A stretch of DNA of 64,000 bases. It comes from Russula earlei (taxonomy: Eukaryota; Basidiomycota; Agaricomycetes; Russulales; Russulaceae). The DNA is taken from NCBI GenBank assembly GCA_025769875.1, contig JAGFNK010000095.1:1-64000 (forward strand). Reading direction: 5' to 3'. How positions within the stretch are numbered: the stretch's first letter is position 1; each line of letters begins with the position of its first letter. The position numbers were made by a program, and so were the translations under genes. The notes under the pieces were generated by a model, which did no database searches, was not told where the DNA came from, and saw nothing but the letters and a program-made list of their open reading frames with translations. Below are positions 1 through 10,689 of the stretch, piece by piece.

Positions 1-838
1 TGCACTGGTTGGATACGTATAGCTCGGCGACGCTCAAGAAGCGCTCTCGCTCCTCGCGCGAAACCGTACACGACCACACGTCCGCTGCCGCATTTGCCCC
101 TCGCGCGGCGCCGTGATCCCCCCACGCGCGGCGGCACACCTCGCAGAACTCGCCGGGCTCGCCGCATGGGCACCGGCACCGCCGCGGCGGCGGCGGACGC
201 CCCGGTTGAAAACACCGAAGAGACGAAGCGGCTCCTGCACATCCTGCTGGCCATCTACACCGCCGACGCCACGTACGTCACGCCTTGTCCCCGCCTCCCC
301 CCACTCCTGACCTCTCACGCCCATTACCCCACTCTTTCCGGACGATCAGCCCCTCCGCCACCCACCCAGATAAACCTCCCCAGCCTCACCCCTGCGCCTC
401 GCCATCGCCATCGCCAACATCAACGTCAACATCAACACCACCACCGCCAACGTCGGCTGCCGAAGCAGCAGCTGCGCAACTTCTCTCGTCCCACGCCACC
501 TCTTTTGACCCACCAACGGTCCTCTCAATGATCCCGCCACGCTGGCCGATACGCACCATCTCGCTGTACCTCGTACGGGCCCTTCGCATTGCTGCTCACG
601 CTGCACACGAACGCGCGCTCGTCAAGGCGCTTGCGACGGGGCAGAATCTAGCCGTGACGGACGCGGCGCACGCGCAGCTGCGCGCGGCAGGGGCTCTCAT
701 CGAGGAGGCCGTGGATGAGGACGAGGAGGATGGTTTGTCGCGGAGGTCGACGGTGGCGGTGAAGGCGATTTGGTATTGGATGAGAAGGCAGCGCTCGGTC
801 AGGAGTTCCTGCGTCAATGGCGGTGGATCTGCCTGTAA
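1..838 (+). CDS. 3' end of a VPS39/TGFBRAP1-like vesicle tethering protein (partial, frame-disturbed)
   Basis: Only the end of the gene is in the window. The best block, from about 470 to 735, reads DPPTVLSMIPPRWPIRTISL, then a stretch with HAAHERALVKALATGQNLAV, which resembles the C-terminal domain of VPS39/TGFBRAP1 (HOPS/CORVET tethers at endosome and vacuole). An upstream exon around 150-272 contains EETKRLLHILLAIYTADA and ends at a GTACGT donor. The acidic block VDEDEEDG at about 705-733 is followed by a frame change; in the new frame the protein ends VLDEKAALGQEFLRQWRWIC and stops at 836-838. The frame change near 735 has no intron signals, and the upstream exons do not join cleanly either. 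It is therefore either decayed or mis-assembled. The family assignment rests on recognised motifs; the exact orthologue (VPS39 or VPS3-like) is not settled. Confidence 0.65.
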
Positions 839-1201
839 GAGGCAAGACGGAGCGCGCAGATGCGGGTGCGGGTGCGGGTGCGGGTGCAGAGGCGGAGGTT
901 GTGGGATCGTGGATGTCGGCCGGACTAGTGTGGACAACAGAGATTAGGTTATCGCATACAAACAGATATATCTCTTTTGCAAATGATCGATCAAGCCATG
1001 CGTGCCATATCATGTATAACAACATACTCTACGACCCGGTAGCCATGCCATCATGTATATACGGGTAAAGAACAAGGGGAACGATGAGAATGGAGATGGG
1101 GATAGTGTGATATTGCTGCCCATGTAAGGGAGACATGCACAGCGTCTAACTTACGGAGTGTCTGGGGCCAAGAACAGAAAGAAAGAAAAAAAAATAGAGG
1201 G
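839..1201. other. Convergent 3' flanks, no gene
   Basis: Space between the stops of two convergent genes. It contains a GCGGGT-type hexamer repeat at about 858-888 and an A-rich stretch near 1180-1196. I see no coding sequence or RNA gene. Confidence 0.5.
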
Positions 1202-2366
1202 TCAACGGGGAGCACCATCTCTCTTCTCTCCATCTTGTGGACTAGCGCTGGCGTTTTCACCGACTGCCTCTACACGTGCAGTCAATGAGCGAATCGCATC
1301 CTGTAGCCGCACAGCTGCGGTCTCGAGTACGGGTGTGTGACGTGATCCTGAACGGTCAAACGGAGTTTGCCAACCTTCTCGTTAAGCGGTAGTTCCGACT
1401 TGATCACGCTAGACAAGTCGGAGATTGTGCTTGCAATTCCTTCTTGCACGGGTTTGAACGATGCCTGAAGGTTTGTGGGAAGGGTAGATGTTGCAGCCTA
1501 TAAAGGAATGAGTGAGGATGAAAAGATACTAAGAATTTACTAGACCTGGATTTTTTGAAGCTCGGAAACCATGGTATCACTTAGGCTGCTAACTTTTTGT
1601 TGGGCGGCAAGAACCGAGGATGACGCGACCACTTGGATGCTCTTTGCCGTCTCAGTTGCACGTTGCCTGGGGATGTATGGGTCTGTGAGAAGGAAAAGGG
1701 GTCAGGAAGAAAACAGAACATACACAAGGAGGCTGCTGCTCTGTAGCTGTTGGAGCTGGGCGTTGGAATAATCCAAGATCTGATCTTTGAGGTCACGAGA
1801 GAGGGCGTATGCGCGTTGATATTGATATTTCGACTCTGTCTGAGACGAGTTTCCCTGCGTGCCTAGGCGGGCGATCAAATAGTCCACGACAGGGGCGAGC
1901 CGCTTTTAAACAAATGAGGAAATGCTTGAGGATACTGTGCACAGGGGAGTACGTACTTGGTCAATACCCTGAGCGGCGGAATATGCAGGGGTGCGGACGC
2001 GCTCATCAATGGTTTTGTTGGCGACGTCGCGAGCATGCTCTGAGCGCTCTTTCAAATCCTTGATCAAATCTTCACGTTGAACAGTGAAGGGATACGGATA
2101 GCGAGACTCGACGGCATCAAGACCCTTGTTTGCAAAGCCATCAGCACGGACAATGAGTGGGGCGAGCCTCGCGGTTATTGGTTCAGAGGCGCGCAAGGCA
2201 GACAATGAGATGGCTTGGGCGGTGGTATAGGGGAGCGGGTGAGCCTATTGGAGATAAGGGAGGTGTGTACGGCCGAAAAGGTCTCGTTGACCAAAGGAAT
2301 CGAGGCGACACGGTTAAGGATGGTGAACTCTGGCGGGGGAGGCGCACACTGAGTTTCTGTGGCCAT
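1202..2366 (-). CDS. Lipid-droplet perilipin (fungal MPL1/perilipin family), two frame breaks
   Basis: The minus strand starts MATETQCAPPPPEFTILNRV at 2366 and continues with the blocks ASIPLVNETFSAVHTSLISN, RLAPLIVRADGFANKGLD, ESRYPYPF, HARDVANKTIDERVRTPAYS and AAQGIDQ, which I recognise as agaricomycete perilipin. These proteins coat lipid droplets through amphipathic helices. Introns are seen after GIDQ (donor at 1956, acceptor end at 1903), after SSLL, and before AATSTLPTNLQASFKP. The end reads TARVEAVGENASASPQDGEK and stops at 1202. Two small indels break the frame: a missing C in a C-run at about 2230-2233 (between TRSP and YTTAQ) and an extra CA in a CA repeat at about 1333-1339 (before PVLETAAVRLQ). 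With both read through, the protein is complete. Repeat-associated indels like these are typical of assembly error, but recent decay cannot be excluded. A possible divergent promoter is shared with the TBC gene. Confidence 0.82.
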
Positions 2367-2634
2367 GATAAGGTGAGAAAAGGGATGTGGGGACGGACGA
2401 GAGATTTGGGTCCCCTTTTTGAAGTCCGTGTCGCAAATGGCATGTGATTTCGGGGAGTGCATTCCTGTTGCCATAATTGGACCAACCATTGAATTGTTCG
2501 CTTCCATTGTCATCTCGCTTTGATTTTAGTCGTTAAATCGGGTGGCAGTGCCACCACAATCAGATGCCCGTTAATCACGTGCTGTGACCTTACCGATGAT
2601 CGGAATTCAAACGCCTGGTTGTTGCTGCCCGCAG

Positions 2635-2692
2635 CACCAACACCAACACCAACACCAGCACCAGCACCAGCACCAGCACCAGCACCACCCAC
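2635..2692. repeat. CACCAA/CACCAG hexamer microsatellite
   Basis: About nine tandem hexamers, ACCAAC then ACCAGC, upstream of the TBC gene. In the frame of the downstream exon they read as a Pro-Thr/Pro-Ala tract. If translation starts upstream at 2520 this tract is protein; if it starts at 2712 it is 5' leader. Confidence 0.8.
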
Positions 2693-2711
2693 ACCCGCTG
2701 GATGCTGCTCG

Positions 2712-4690
2712 ATGACGACTGCTGATTGGCACGCCCTTCGTTTGCAGAGCCTTGCCCCCCGCGGTTTTGGGCCATCACGCTCACTCATTTGGCACGCACC
2801 ACCCTCTCCACTCCATCACTCCCCCCTTTTCCTCATCATCTTTCCTTCAGGCCCATCTTGCTTCATCTTGATGTCAATCATCTCAATCATCCCAACGTTC
2901 CCACAGAGCACAATCCCCACCAGGACGAACGACAGATTCGCCTCGACACCGACCGCAGCTTCGTGCTCTACCCCATAGGTGACGTGCTTTCAATCCCTTC
3001 CTTCTTTCACTTTCACCCATACCCATACCCAGACGACGCTCCAGAGGACGTTCGACTCGCACGTCAGACAGAGCTCAACATGCTCATCGTGAAACTTTTC
3101 CGACGGCGTCCCGGTCTGAACTACTTTCAGGTCCGACTTCGCAATGCTCTCTTTATCAAACCTGACATGTGCATATAGGGTTTTCATGATATCGCCACCG
3201 TGTTTCAACTCACGCTGCCTCCAGAAATTGCTCTATACGCGCTGGAGAAACTGAGCCTGCATCGGTTGCGCGACTCGATGGGAGATACCCTCGAGCCTCT
3301 CACAGGTCTCATGCTGTACGCCTCTTTAACAGATCATTCCGTCCCAGTTCCTGTGCTCACCATGCCCACAGCATCTTGCAACGTCTATTGCGACTCGCGG
3401 ATCCGACCTATGCTATGTTTCTCGAGGAGTGAGTTTCCGACTCGACGGCAGCACCGTAAGCTCAACAAGAGATGCACTTAGACACGCCCCTCTGCCCTAC
3501 GCAGCTCTCCCTCATCTTCTCACTTTATTTGCACACGCTGCACCGACCCTCCCGCTCATCCAGCACATCTTTGATTATCTCCTTGTTCGTCCGCCATTGA
3601 TTATCGTCTATCTCGTCGCTGCTGTGAGTCCCTGTATCGCATCAGCGGTTCTAGTTGGTTTACTCATCATGTATAGATGACCTTGACTCGTAAAGATCAA
3701 GTCTTGAAGGTTGGTGACGGCGACGATGAAGGGATGATCCATTCGGTCCTAACTGGACTTCCTGAGTTTGTCGATTACGTCAAAGTGCACAATGATGATC
3801 AATCTCAGCCATACTCAGAGCCTATGGCCGCCGTCTTGAAACCCTCTGATCTCACGCCGGGTTGGAATTGTGCTGATAATGCACCGATTACTGATGAGGT
3901 CTCCACTAGTGCATGCAACACAGTGGAACCTGACCTGTATGCCGCTGCCTCGTTTCCCTTGCTAGGCTTGTCTTATCCTCTCGGAGCCATCGCAACTGGC
4001 GCAGAGGCAGGTATATCGTCCCTCCCCAAAGGTCTACCTCCCTGCCACGAGCTCATGCCAGTACCCGTCATAGATGATCTTTCCCTCCCGTCTCCCTCGC
4101 AATCAGGTGTATCTACATCTACCCATCCAAATGCTCCAGCCTGCTTCGAACCTGCGGACATCCCATTACCCCCTTCAGTGGCTTCCACCCGCCCTGCGTC
4201 CCCCGTACACACACAGTCTTCTCAATTTCAAGCAACACAGTCGTTATCGAGTGTCTTGCTGCTGACAGATGATCTCTTTTCCCGCTTCCCGCCGAGCACA
4301 CCTGAGCTTTGCCTCTCACGCACTTTTGGGCCCGCGAGTGTTATGCGGACCTGGGCGGAAGATGCCGCAAAGCTACCGAGCGATGATCAGGCTGAGGCGT
4401 TCGTCGTTGCAGGCATCGATATAGTCGCACGTTATGAGCTCGAACCTGTCTTGCTGGAAAAAGAACTGCAACGAGGACTGAAAAGGGATAAGGCGGGTAG
4501 GAGAAAGGCCAGGAGGGGCTCGGCTCGGCTCGTTGTGGGCGCTGTCCTCGTGCTCGGTGTTGCAGTCGCTGTCGGTGTCCATACTCGCGGTAGCGGTAGG
4601 GAGGCGGATTGGCGTGCTTTGTTAGGCGCCCTCAGCGTCGTTGGGGAGAAGATGTTAGGAATGTTTGGTGACCCACCGCTAGGTCTGTGA
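2712..4690 (+). CDS. TBC1D20/Gyp8-like Rab GTPase-activating protein
   Basis: Rab-GAP of the TBC family, closest to TBC1D20/Gyp8, which acts on Rab1/Ypt1 at the ER. Seven exons join in phase: 2712-2791, 2851-2978, 3033-3130, 3179-3315, 3372-3428, 3482-3623 and 3677-4690, giving 551 residues. Catalytic signatures are visible: IRLDTDR (arginine finger) in the block ending at 2978, and YFQ|GFHD (the YxQG glutamine finger) across the 3130/3179 junction. Further conserved blocks are HLDVNHLNHPNVP, KLSLHRLRDSMGDTLEP, LQRLLRLADPTYAMFLE and LPLIQHIFDYLLVRPP. The last exon is a long Ser/Pro-rich region ending in a hydrophobic segment (LVVGAVLVLGVAVAVGV, about 4527-4577), as expected for a tail-anchored ER protein. 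The first intron (2792-2850) has a GC donor. The start is uncertain: 2712 fits a short N-terminus, and an in-frame ATG at 2520 would add the Pro-Thr repeat. No frame breaks are seen. Confidence 0.88.
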
Positions 4691-5335
4691 TGTGTTCTAC
4701 ACGTGGCGTCAGTATCATCACTCAAGGTCTGGCACGTCGTTTAGCAAGTATTTCAATTGCTCATCGCCGCTGAGCGGCACAGCCCGTATTGTAGTCCCTT
4801 GTTAATGGCTTACCCGTGATGGATCAGATGAAAGACCAAACTACATTCACATGATTTCCTTCCGCAGCTGGCATGTGCGTCTGTGTATCACACTGTCATC
4901 GATGCGTCCACTGGACACCTTAAATATCGGGGGCGTCTAGGCACGCGTAAATCCTATACCACAACGTCCTGGACCTTATTTTCACCTTTTTCGCGCGTGC
5001 ACCTCGGCTGCCGGTGTTTCAGCAATTTTGTATCTTTTCGGTCTCGGAACTTTTTCTTAGGAGCAAACCCTTGTTTCCGTGCACTAATACCATGGTACAT
5101 CGCGAACATCAAAAAACATGTAACACTCTCGTGTTTCCCCACACTGGCCTTTGGAACCGCTTCCGACTGCTTCAGGACCATCCTTCTTACAAGAAAATCG
5201 TCTTTGGTTTTCCCAAATTTACTCCTCGTACACGAAAGGGTAGAAGTGCCAATATTGATTGGGACCAGGTACCATGCCCTCACGGTATGCAAGAGACACC
5301 TAGATCAAAACAGTGAGCAGAAAATCGAACAACTT
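4691..5335. other. Intergenic, mostly the 3' flank of inhibitor unit A
   Basis: From about 4905 onward this is homologous to the flank of inhibitor gene B (about 14010-14434). The motif GGACACCTTAAATATCG marks the outer edge in both. I see no convincing gene; open frames here are not conserved in frame between the copies. Confidence 0.5.
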
Positions 5336-5792
5336 CTATGAGAACGTTACTTGAGTGTCCCTTTCGCTCAGCGTCCAGAACCGCAACATATGGCCGTCAG
5401 GAGTAACGATGCTAAAAAGACATCACAGCATCAGCTCAAATCGAAGGGCAGGATGAGATATACACCTACGTGTACCTCCCTTGCTGACCTTGTATTATCC
5501 ATTCCGTACCAATGATCTCCGGTGCGAGGTAACTGTAGACGAGATTGTCTTCCTTTCTAGTGACAAACCCGTGGATGGTGAGACGATAGCGATTTTCTTC
5601 GACATACTCGACACGCCACTGCGAATAATATTCGTTACGAAATCCAATCAACGACAATCGACTTACAGCGGGCTGCTCATCGGTACCGATAATTGGCTTG
5701 ATTATGGGTTTAGTGTGATGAGGTTGGCCAGCTGATTGGCCGATGCCAACATTTGTGATCACGTATAGTCCGGGAGGCAGCGGGGAGGCCAT
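5336..5792 (-). CDS. I66-like beta-trefoil serine protease inhibitor, copy A
   Basis: Three exons (5792-5667, 5618-5470, 5411-5336) join in phase to 116 residues. The protein starts MASPLPPGLYVITNVGIGQ, contains KPIIGTDEQPA, then WRVEYVEENRYRLTIHGF and LVYSYLAPEIIGTEWIIQG, and ends in RFWTLSERDTQVTFS. Size and the pattern GLYVITNVG / KPI..G / W.V / RY.LTI.G / EWII match basidiomycete I66 inhibitors (cospin/cnispin type), cytosolic beta-trefoil proteins that inhibit trypsin-like proteases and are thought to act in fruiting-body defence or protease control. Introns are 48 and 58 bases; positions and phases are the same in copies B and C. No signal peptide. The family call is from motif recall, so another small beta-trefoil family remains possible. 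Confidence 0.62.
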
Positions 5793-5828
5793 GGTGTTCG
5801 AATGAACAAGTGGGCTGCCGAAGGTCAG

Positions 5829-5843
5829 CAATTTATAAGGGCA
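5829..5843 (-). promoter_or_regulatory. TATA box of inhibitor gene A
   Basis: Minus-strand CTTATAAATTGCTG lies about 45 bases before the ATG. The same 13-14 base element occurs before gene C (16387-16402), although the two genes have diverged strongly, so it is probably the core promoter. Confidence 0.6.
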
Positions 5844-6444
5844 CCATGGGAATCGGTGTTCCCTGATCGGGAGCTCTCCTCGAATTCGCGAATGGTTACG
5901 GTCCTGCATGCATGAGAGAACAATCGCGACATTTTGCGGAGTCTCAAACGCGGAATCCGGACGTCTTCGCGCTCCTGTGAATCGAGATGGGTGGCGTCGT
6001 AAATGGGCCCCAGAACGGCACTTCCAGGGGGTGTTTGTTGGCAGGTACGCCGGTCGTTTTCCGACGATGGCGCCATCATCTCTTCACTCCTGATTCTCGT
6101 CATTCATCCAACGAGGGTGTCTGGATAGGGTTAGCTGAATCGTGCGGTCCGTTTTCATCCCCCACATGGGTCCTTAATGGAATACATTGCCGAATTTTAG
6201 GTGGTGCGGGAGGGAAGGCAGCGTGTCCTGCACCAATCCCACGTTGCAATGGACACCATTAGATCTGGTGGCAGACATACCAGGCAGCGCAGTATCTAAG
6301 CATGACTCCAGGTTTAACTTCGCTCCGTGATGTCCAGTGGTGAGTCGAGGTACTCTTCCATGGAGCGTCGTCGTGATTACGGTTATTTCAGATAACCACG
6401 TGATCCATCGTTCGATGGAAAACGCCGCTCGGTGCCGCTCATGA

Positions 6445-8187
6445 TTACTGTCGTTTTCACGTGACCTTGCACTTGCCATTTTTGGATGTCATTTCAAGTG
6501 CGAAAATAAAACTGCTATATCTCAACAGTTTCTCAACAGATTGCCTTGAAACTTTGACAATAGAACCTTATATGTTGTATCTAGGTGCAGCTAAAATATG
6601 GGAGCCTAATATCTAGTTCTTGAAATGTCGATTTTCGGGTGGTGACATGAGTGCAAAACTTTGAACTGCCATATCTCAACTGTTTCTGAACCGATTGACT
6701 TGAAACTTCGACAGTGGGATCCCATGTACTGTATCTAGGTGCAGCCCAAGAGTTGGGGTCTGATTCTTAGTTTTTGAAGTTTCGGTTTTTGGGTGTGATC
6801 TGAGTTCGAAATTTCGATCTGCCATATCTCAACCGTTTCTCAATAGATTGCCTTGAAACGTGGACAGTGGGACCTTATATACTGTATCTAGGTGCAGCGA
6901 AAATATGGGAGCCTAATATTCAGTTTTTGAAGTTTCGATTTTTGAGTGCCGAGCTGCGTGCGAAATTTCGTACTGCCATGTCTCAACCATTTCTCAATGG
7001 ATTGTCTTGAAACTTGGACAGTGGAACCTCATGCACTGTAGCTAGATGTTTCACTCGTTGGATGTTCACGTTTTGGGGTGCCAACCCCAAGCATGATAAT
7101 ATTACATTATCCCTACAGCTGAATCCATCCATCCATGATATGATATGACTATTACAACTGTACCGCGCGAGAAGGGCACACTTAAGTTCATGGGGCTGGA
7201 CAAGGACTGAGGGAAGAGTGAAAGAGACAAAATTGAAATGATGACGCGAGGCGTGCGTCGAGGCAGCAATAGGCATCGGCACGGGTACATGTGCGTGTAG
7301 CTTCTTCAGTGAGTCTTCGGCCTCGCGCGCGCGTGGTCACATCGTCGCAAAGGGGGGTGTGCACGTTCTGAGGTGTTGCCATGCGTTGGAACGCGGGCAC
7401 AGTGCGGGGAAGCAGGAGGGAGGAGTGTGCTTGCGTCGTGTGTCAAATGTGTCGTCGCGACGTGGTGTTGCCAGGCGTCGGCCGTGTTGCTGATATTGGT
7501 GCTGCTGCTGTTGTTGTTGTCGTTGATCCTGGTGCTGCTGTCATGGCAGAGGCTGAGGCGTGGTCGTTTGAGGCAATGGGGTGGCGAGAGGCAAGGGCGT
7601 AGGCGATGGCGTTATGGAAAAGCGTGAGCGTCTGAGGGGGTGACTTGCGTGTTGCTCGTGCTGTCATCTTGTGGGCGCGGCGACGAGGTCTTCGCCACTG
7701 CAGGTGATGGCAGCGCTCGTGGGTGAGGTTGTACGTATGGATGGGGATGCGGTGGAAGGGGAGGAGTGGTGCGGCGTGGTGCTTGCATCGGCGACTTCTC
7801 CTGTGGCGACATCGTGGTGGCGGCTGGTGATCTTTCTGCGGGGCGGCGTCGAGGTAATGATGGGCGATGCTGGACGTGCGGGAACCGCAGGGACGACGGG
7901 AGCGGGCGATGTGAAGGCGTGACATTTCGGCAACCGTACCCGCTGTTACGGGGCAGGGTGGGGAACGCGGCGGCGTGGGTTTTGCCTGGAGTCGCGTAGA
8001 AGCGCGGCTGTGTGCGCGCATACGTTGGGCAGCAGAGAGGTGATGTCGTGCCGGGCGGGAGAGCGGGTAAACGCGCGCACGCACCGAGGGGGTCCAGGGG
8101 GCGTGATCCATTCGTCGTGAGGGGAAGTAGGATGTTCACATCCTCAGAAAGCGCCGAAGAGTGTCCTGCCGGTGAGAAGGGACGAGC
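6445..8187 (+). repeat. Left arm of the giant inverted repeat
   Basis: 1743 bases, reverse-complementary to 8583-10325. From the outside in, it contains the terminal motif, four tandem copies of a 154-base repeat, a single-copy stretch ending near 7290, then a G-rich stretch (C-rich on the other strand) related to 19740-20545. Confidence 0.93.
6481..7060. repeat. Subterminal 154-base tandem repeats (left arm)
   Basis: Four diverged tandem copies begin near 6511, 6665, 6818 and 6972. Each contains CTGCCATATCTCAACCGTTT, then TTGAAACTTTGACAGTGG, then GTATCTAGGTGCAGC, then TTTTTGAAGTTTCGATTTT. Mirrored copies are at about 9710-10290. Subterminal repeat arrays of this type often bind transposase, but that is inference. 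Confidence 0.85.
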
Positions 8188-8362
8188 TATAAGAAAAGCA
8201 CCAGGGGACCTATGTAGGAATAAGTCGGATCGCTTGTCTCTCTCTTGTTTTCCTATCTGTAGTCTCGTATTCGCAATCGCGGTTCCGGATTTTCTTTTCG
8301 CTTGTGCATGCTAGCACTTGGAGTGCTTACTCGCACATTCTCACGCTATTTGAATCTACGTA

Positions 8363-8626
8363 TTGCTTATCCAAGTGGTGGTGACATCGTGCGCGTACCT
8401 TTGGCTGATCCCACCCCCAGTCCGTATCACCCAGGTCTCTCCTGGAGGCAACCGCAACAGGAAGCAGGATGATTTGTATCAAATGACGGCAATCCGGGAG
8501 ACCTTTGAAGAGACAGGTCTACTTGCATCCTCAACATCGGAGTCCAAGGCACCTCTGAGCGACGTCGCTGTGGACACGTCGCGCTCGTCCCTTCTCACCG
8601 GCAGGACACTCTTCGGCGCTTTCTGA
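8363..8626 (+). pseudogene. NUDIX hydrolase fragment captured between the arms
   Basis: The reading frame contains SPGGNRNRKQDDLYQMTAIR followed by ETFEETGLLAS, at about 8438-8530. This is a NUDIX box (GG...REtfEEtGL) of the fungal NUDT19/CoA-diphosphatase-like type, in which the box is preceded by V(F)PGG and followed by ETFEESGLLL. Only this exon-sized piece is present. It runs straight into the right arm at 8583 and has no catalytic-protein context on either side, so it is a captured gene fragment rather than a working gene. Confidence 0.7.
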
Positions 8627-10325
8627 GGATGTGAACATCCTACTTCCCTTCACGACGAATGGATCACGCCCCCTGGACCCCCTCGGTGCGTGCGCGCGTT
8701 TACCCGCTCTCCCGCCCGGCACGACATCACCTCTCTGCTGCCCAACGTATGCGCGCACACAGCCGCGCTTCTACGCGACTCCAGGCAAAACCCACGCCGC
8801 CGCGTTCCCCACCCTGCCCCGTAACAGCGGGTACGGTTGCCGAAATGTCACGCCTTCACATCGCCCGCTCCCGTCGTCCCTGCGGTTCCCGCACGTCCAG
8901 CATCGCCCATCATTACCTCGACGCCGCCCCGCAGAAAGATCACCAGCCGCCACCACGATGTCGCCACAGGAGAAGTCGCCGATGCAAGCACCACGCCGCA
9001 CCACTCCTCCCCTTCCACCGCATCCCCATCCATACGTACAACCTCACCCACGAGCGCTGCCATCACCTGCAGTGGCGAAGACCTCGTCGCCGCGCCCACA
9101 AGATGACAGCACGAGCAACACGCAAGTCACCCCCTCAGACGCTCACGCTTTTCCATAACGCCATCGCCTACGCCCTTGCCTCTCGCCACCCCATTGCCTC
9201 AAACGACCACGCCTCAGCCTCTGCCATGACAGCAGCACCAGGATCAACGACAACAACAACAGCAGCAGCACCAATATCAGCAACACGGCCGACGCCTGGC
9301 AACACCACGTCGCGACGACACATTTGACACACGACGCAAGCACACTCCTCCCTCCTGCTTCCCCGCACTGTGCCCGCGTTCCAACGCATGGCAACACCTC
9401 AGAACGTGCACACCCCCCTTTGCGACGATGTGACCACGCGCGCGCGAGGCCGAAGACTCACTGAAGAAGCTACACGCACATGTACCCGTGCCGATGCCTA
9501 TTGCTGCCTCGACGCACGCCTCGCGTCATCATTTCAATTTTGTCTCTTTCACTCTTCCCTCAGTCCTTGTCCAGCCCCATGAACTTAAGTGTGCCCTTCT
9601 CGCGCGGTACAGTTGTAATAGTCATATCATATCATGGATGGATGGATTCAGCTGTAGGGATAATGTAATATTATCATGCTTGGGGTTGGCACCCCAAAAC
9701 GTGAACATCCAACGAGTGAAACATCTAGCTACAGTGCATGAGGTTCCACTGTCCAAGTTTCAAGACAATCCATTGAGAAATGGTTGAGACATGGCAGTAC
9801 GAAATTTCGCACGCAGCTCGGCACTCAAAAATCGAAACTTCAAAAACTGAATATTAGGCTCCCATATTTTCGCTGCACCTAGATACAGTATATAAGGTCC
9901 CACTGTCCACGTTTCAAGGCAATCTATTGAGAAACGGTTGAGATATGGCAGATCGAAATTTCGAACTCAGATCACACCCAAAAACCGAAACTTCAAAAAC
10001 TAAGAATCAGACCCCAACTCTTGGGCTGCACCTAGATACAGTACATGGGATCCCACTGTCGAAGTTTCAAGTCAATCGGTTCAGAAACAGTTGAGATATG
10101 GCAGTTCAAAGTTTTGCACTCATGTCACCACCCGAAAATCGACATTTCAAGAACTAGATATTAGGCTCCCATATTTTAGCTGCACCTAGATACAACATAT
10201 AAGGTTCTATTGTCAAAGTTTCAAGGCAATCTGTTGAGAAACTGTTGAGATATAGCAGTTTTATTTTCGCACTTGAAATGACATCCAAAAATGGCAAGTG
10301 CAAGGTCACGTGAAAACGACAGTAA
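8583..10325 (-). repeat. Right arm of the giant inverted repeat
   Basis: Reverse complement of 6445-8187. The segment 8924-9480 is also related, in the same orientation, to about 19790-20545 inside the 5.9 kb element (shared landmarks CCGCAGAAAGATCA, CACAGGAGAAG, ATGCAAGCACCACGCCGCAC, TCACCTGCAGTGGC). Confidence 0.93.
9710..10290. repeat. Subterminal 154-base tandem repeats (right arm)
   Basis: Mirror image of the left-arm array; four copies in reverse orientation. Confidence 0.85.
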
Positions 10326-10689
10326 GCAGCGCTGTGAAAATACAGTACTATGGGTCACTGGGAACTCGGCGTTCACTACCATCTTGGTGATTTCATTTTC
10401 CCCTGTATTCACTTGAACACCACCATTCAAAACTTTGTAGTTATATTATTGAGTGCCATTAATGTCAGTCTAGCAAATAAAAATGGCAGTCCATCAAGTG
10501 GTTCTCAAGTAATATTTTGGCCTGGGGTCACACCTGGATCATGCCCATATCATGCCTGCTGTCATGGCGGAGGGTGGAGTTTGATTCCAGCTGGGGTAAT
10601 CCAACTGTATGCTGACTCAGAGGGATCTGAGTCCTACTCTCATAATGCCATGTTACAGGTGGTCTAGTTGGCCAGCATGAGACCATACA

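Larger units (their letters stand above)
4905..6240. repeat. Duplicated inhibitor unit A
   Basis: The unit contains inhibitor gene A, about 430 bases of 3' flank and about 450 bases of 5' flank. It is clearly homologous, without inversion, to 14010-15360 (unit B) and more distantly to 16270-17245 (unit C, opposite orientation). Shared 5' landmarks are the GAGCTCTCCTCGAATTCGCG block and the CGAGATGGGTGGCGTCGTAA block; the shared 3' landmark is ACCTTAAATATCG. Confidence 0.8.
6448..10322. mobile_element. Giant foldback element with 1.74 kb terminal inverted repeats
   Basis: Positions 6445-8187 and 8583-10325 are reverse complements of each other with no length difference (paired coordinates always sum to 16770). 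I found one mismatch where compared (8119 versus 8651). The ends read CTGTCGTTTTCACGTGACC and are flanked by TA on both sides (6446-6447 and 10323-10324), as for Tc1/mariner-type insertions. The 395-base centre holds a NUDIX gene fragment. No transposase is encoded; the apparent long frames in the arms are C-rich, mirrored in both arms and lack motifs. The terminal motif and part of the arm sequence recur in the 17382-23298 element. Confidence 0.75.

Noticed and set aside
113..146. A 34-base intron joining the first frames of the VPS39-like gene
   Set aside because: It would fix the frame, but 34 bases is shorter than the other introns here and the downstream junction still does not fit, so I did not use it.
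285..947. Single long frame through the start of the window as one protein
   Set aside because: Its first ~60 residues are a Pro/Ser-rich translation of an intron-like stretch and its last ~60 a hexamer repeat; only the middle matches VPS39/TGFBRAP1, and the true end is in another frame (stop 836-838).
4883..5341. Open frames on both strands downstream of inhibitor A as a gene
   Set aside because: The frame is not preserved in the homologous flank of copy B, where indels break it; conserved DNA here is better read as UTR or regulatory.
7443..9327. Long mirrored open frames in the foldback arms
   Set aside because: They are C-rich, low-complexity frames occurring identically on opposite strands because the arms are inverted copies; no start context, domain or splice pattern supports them.
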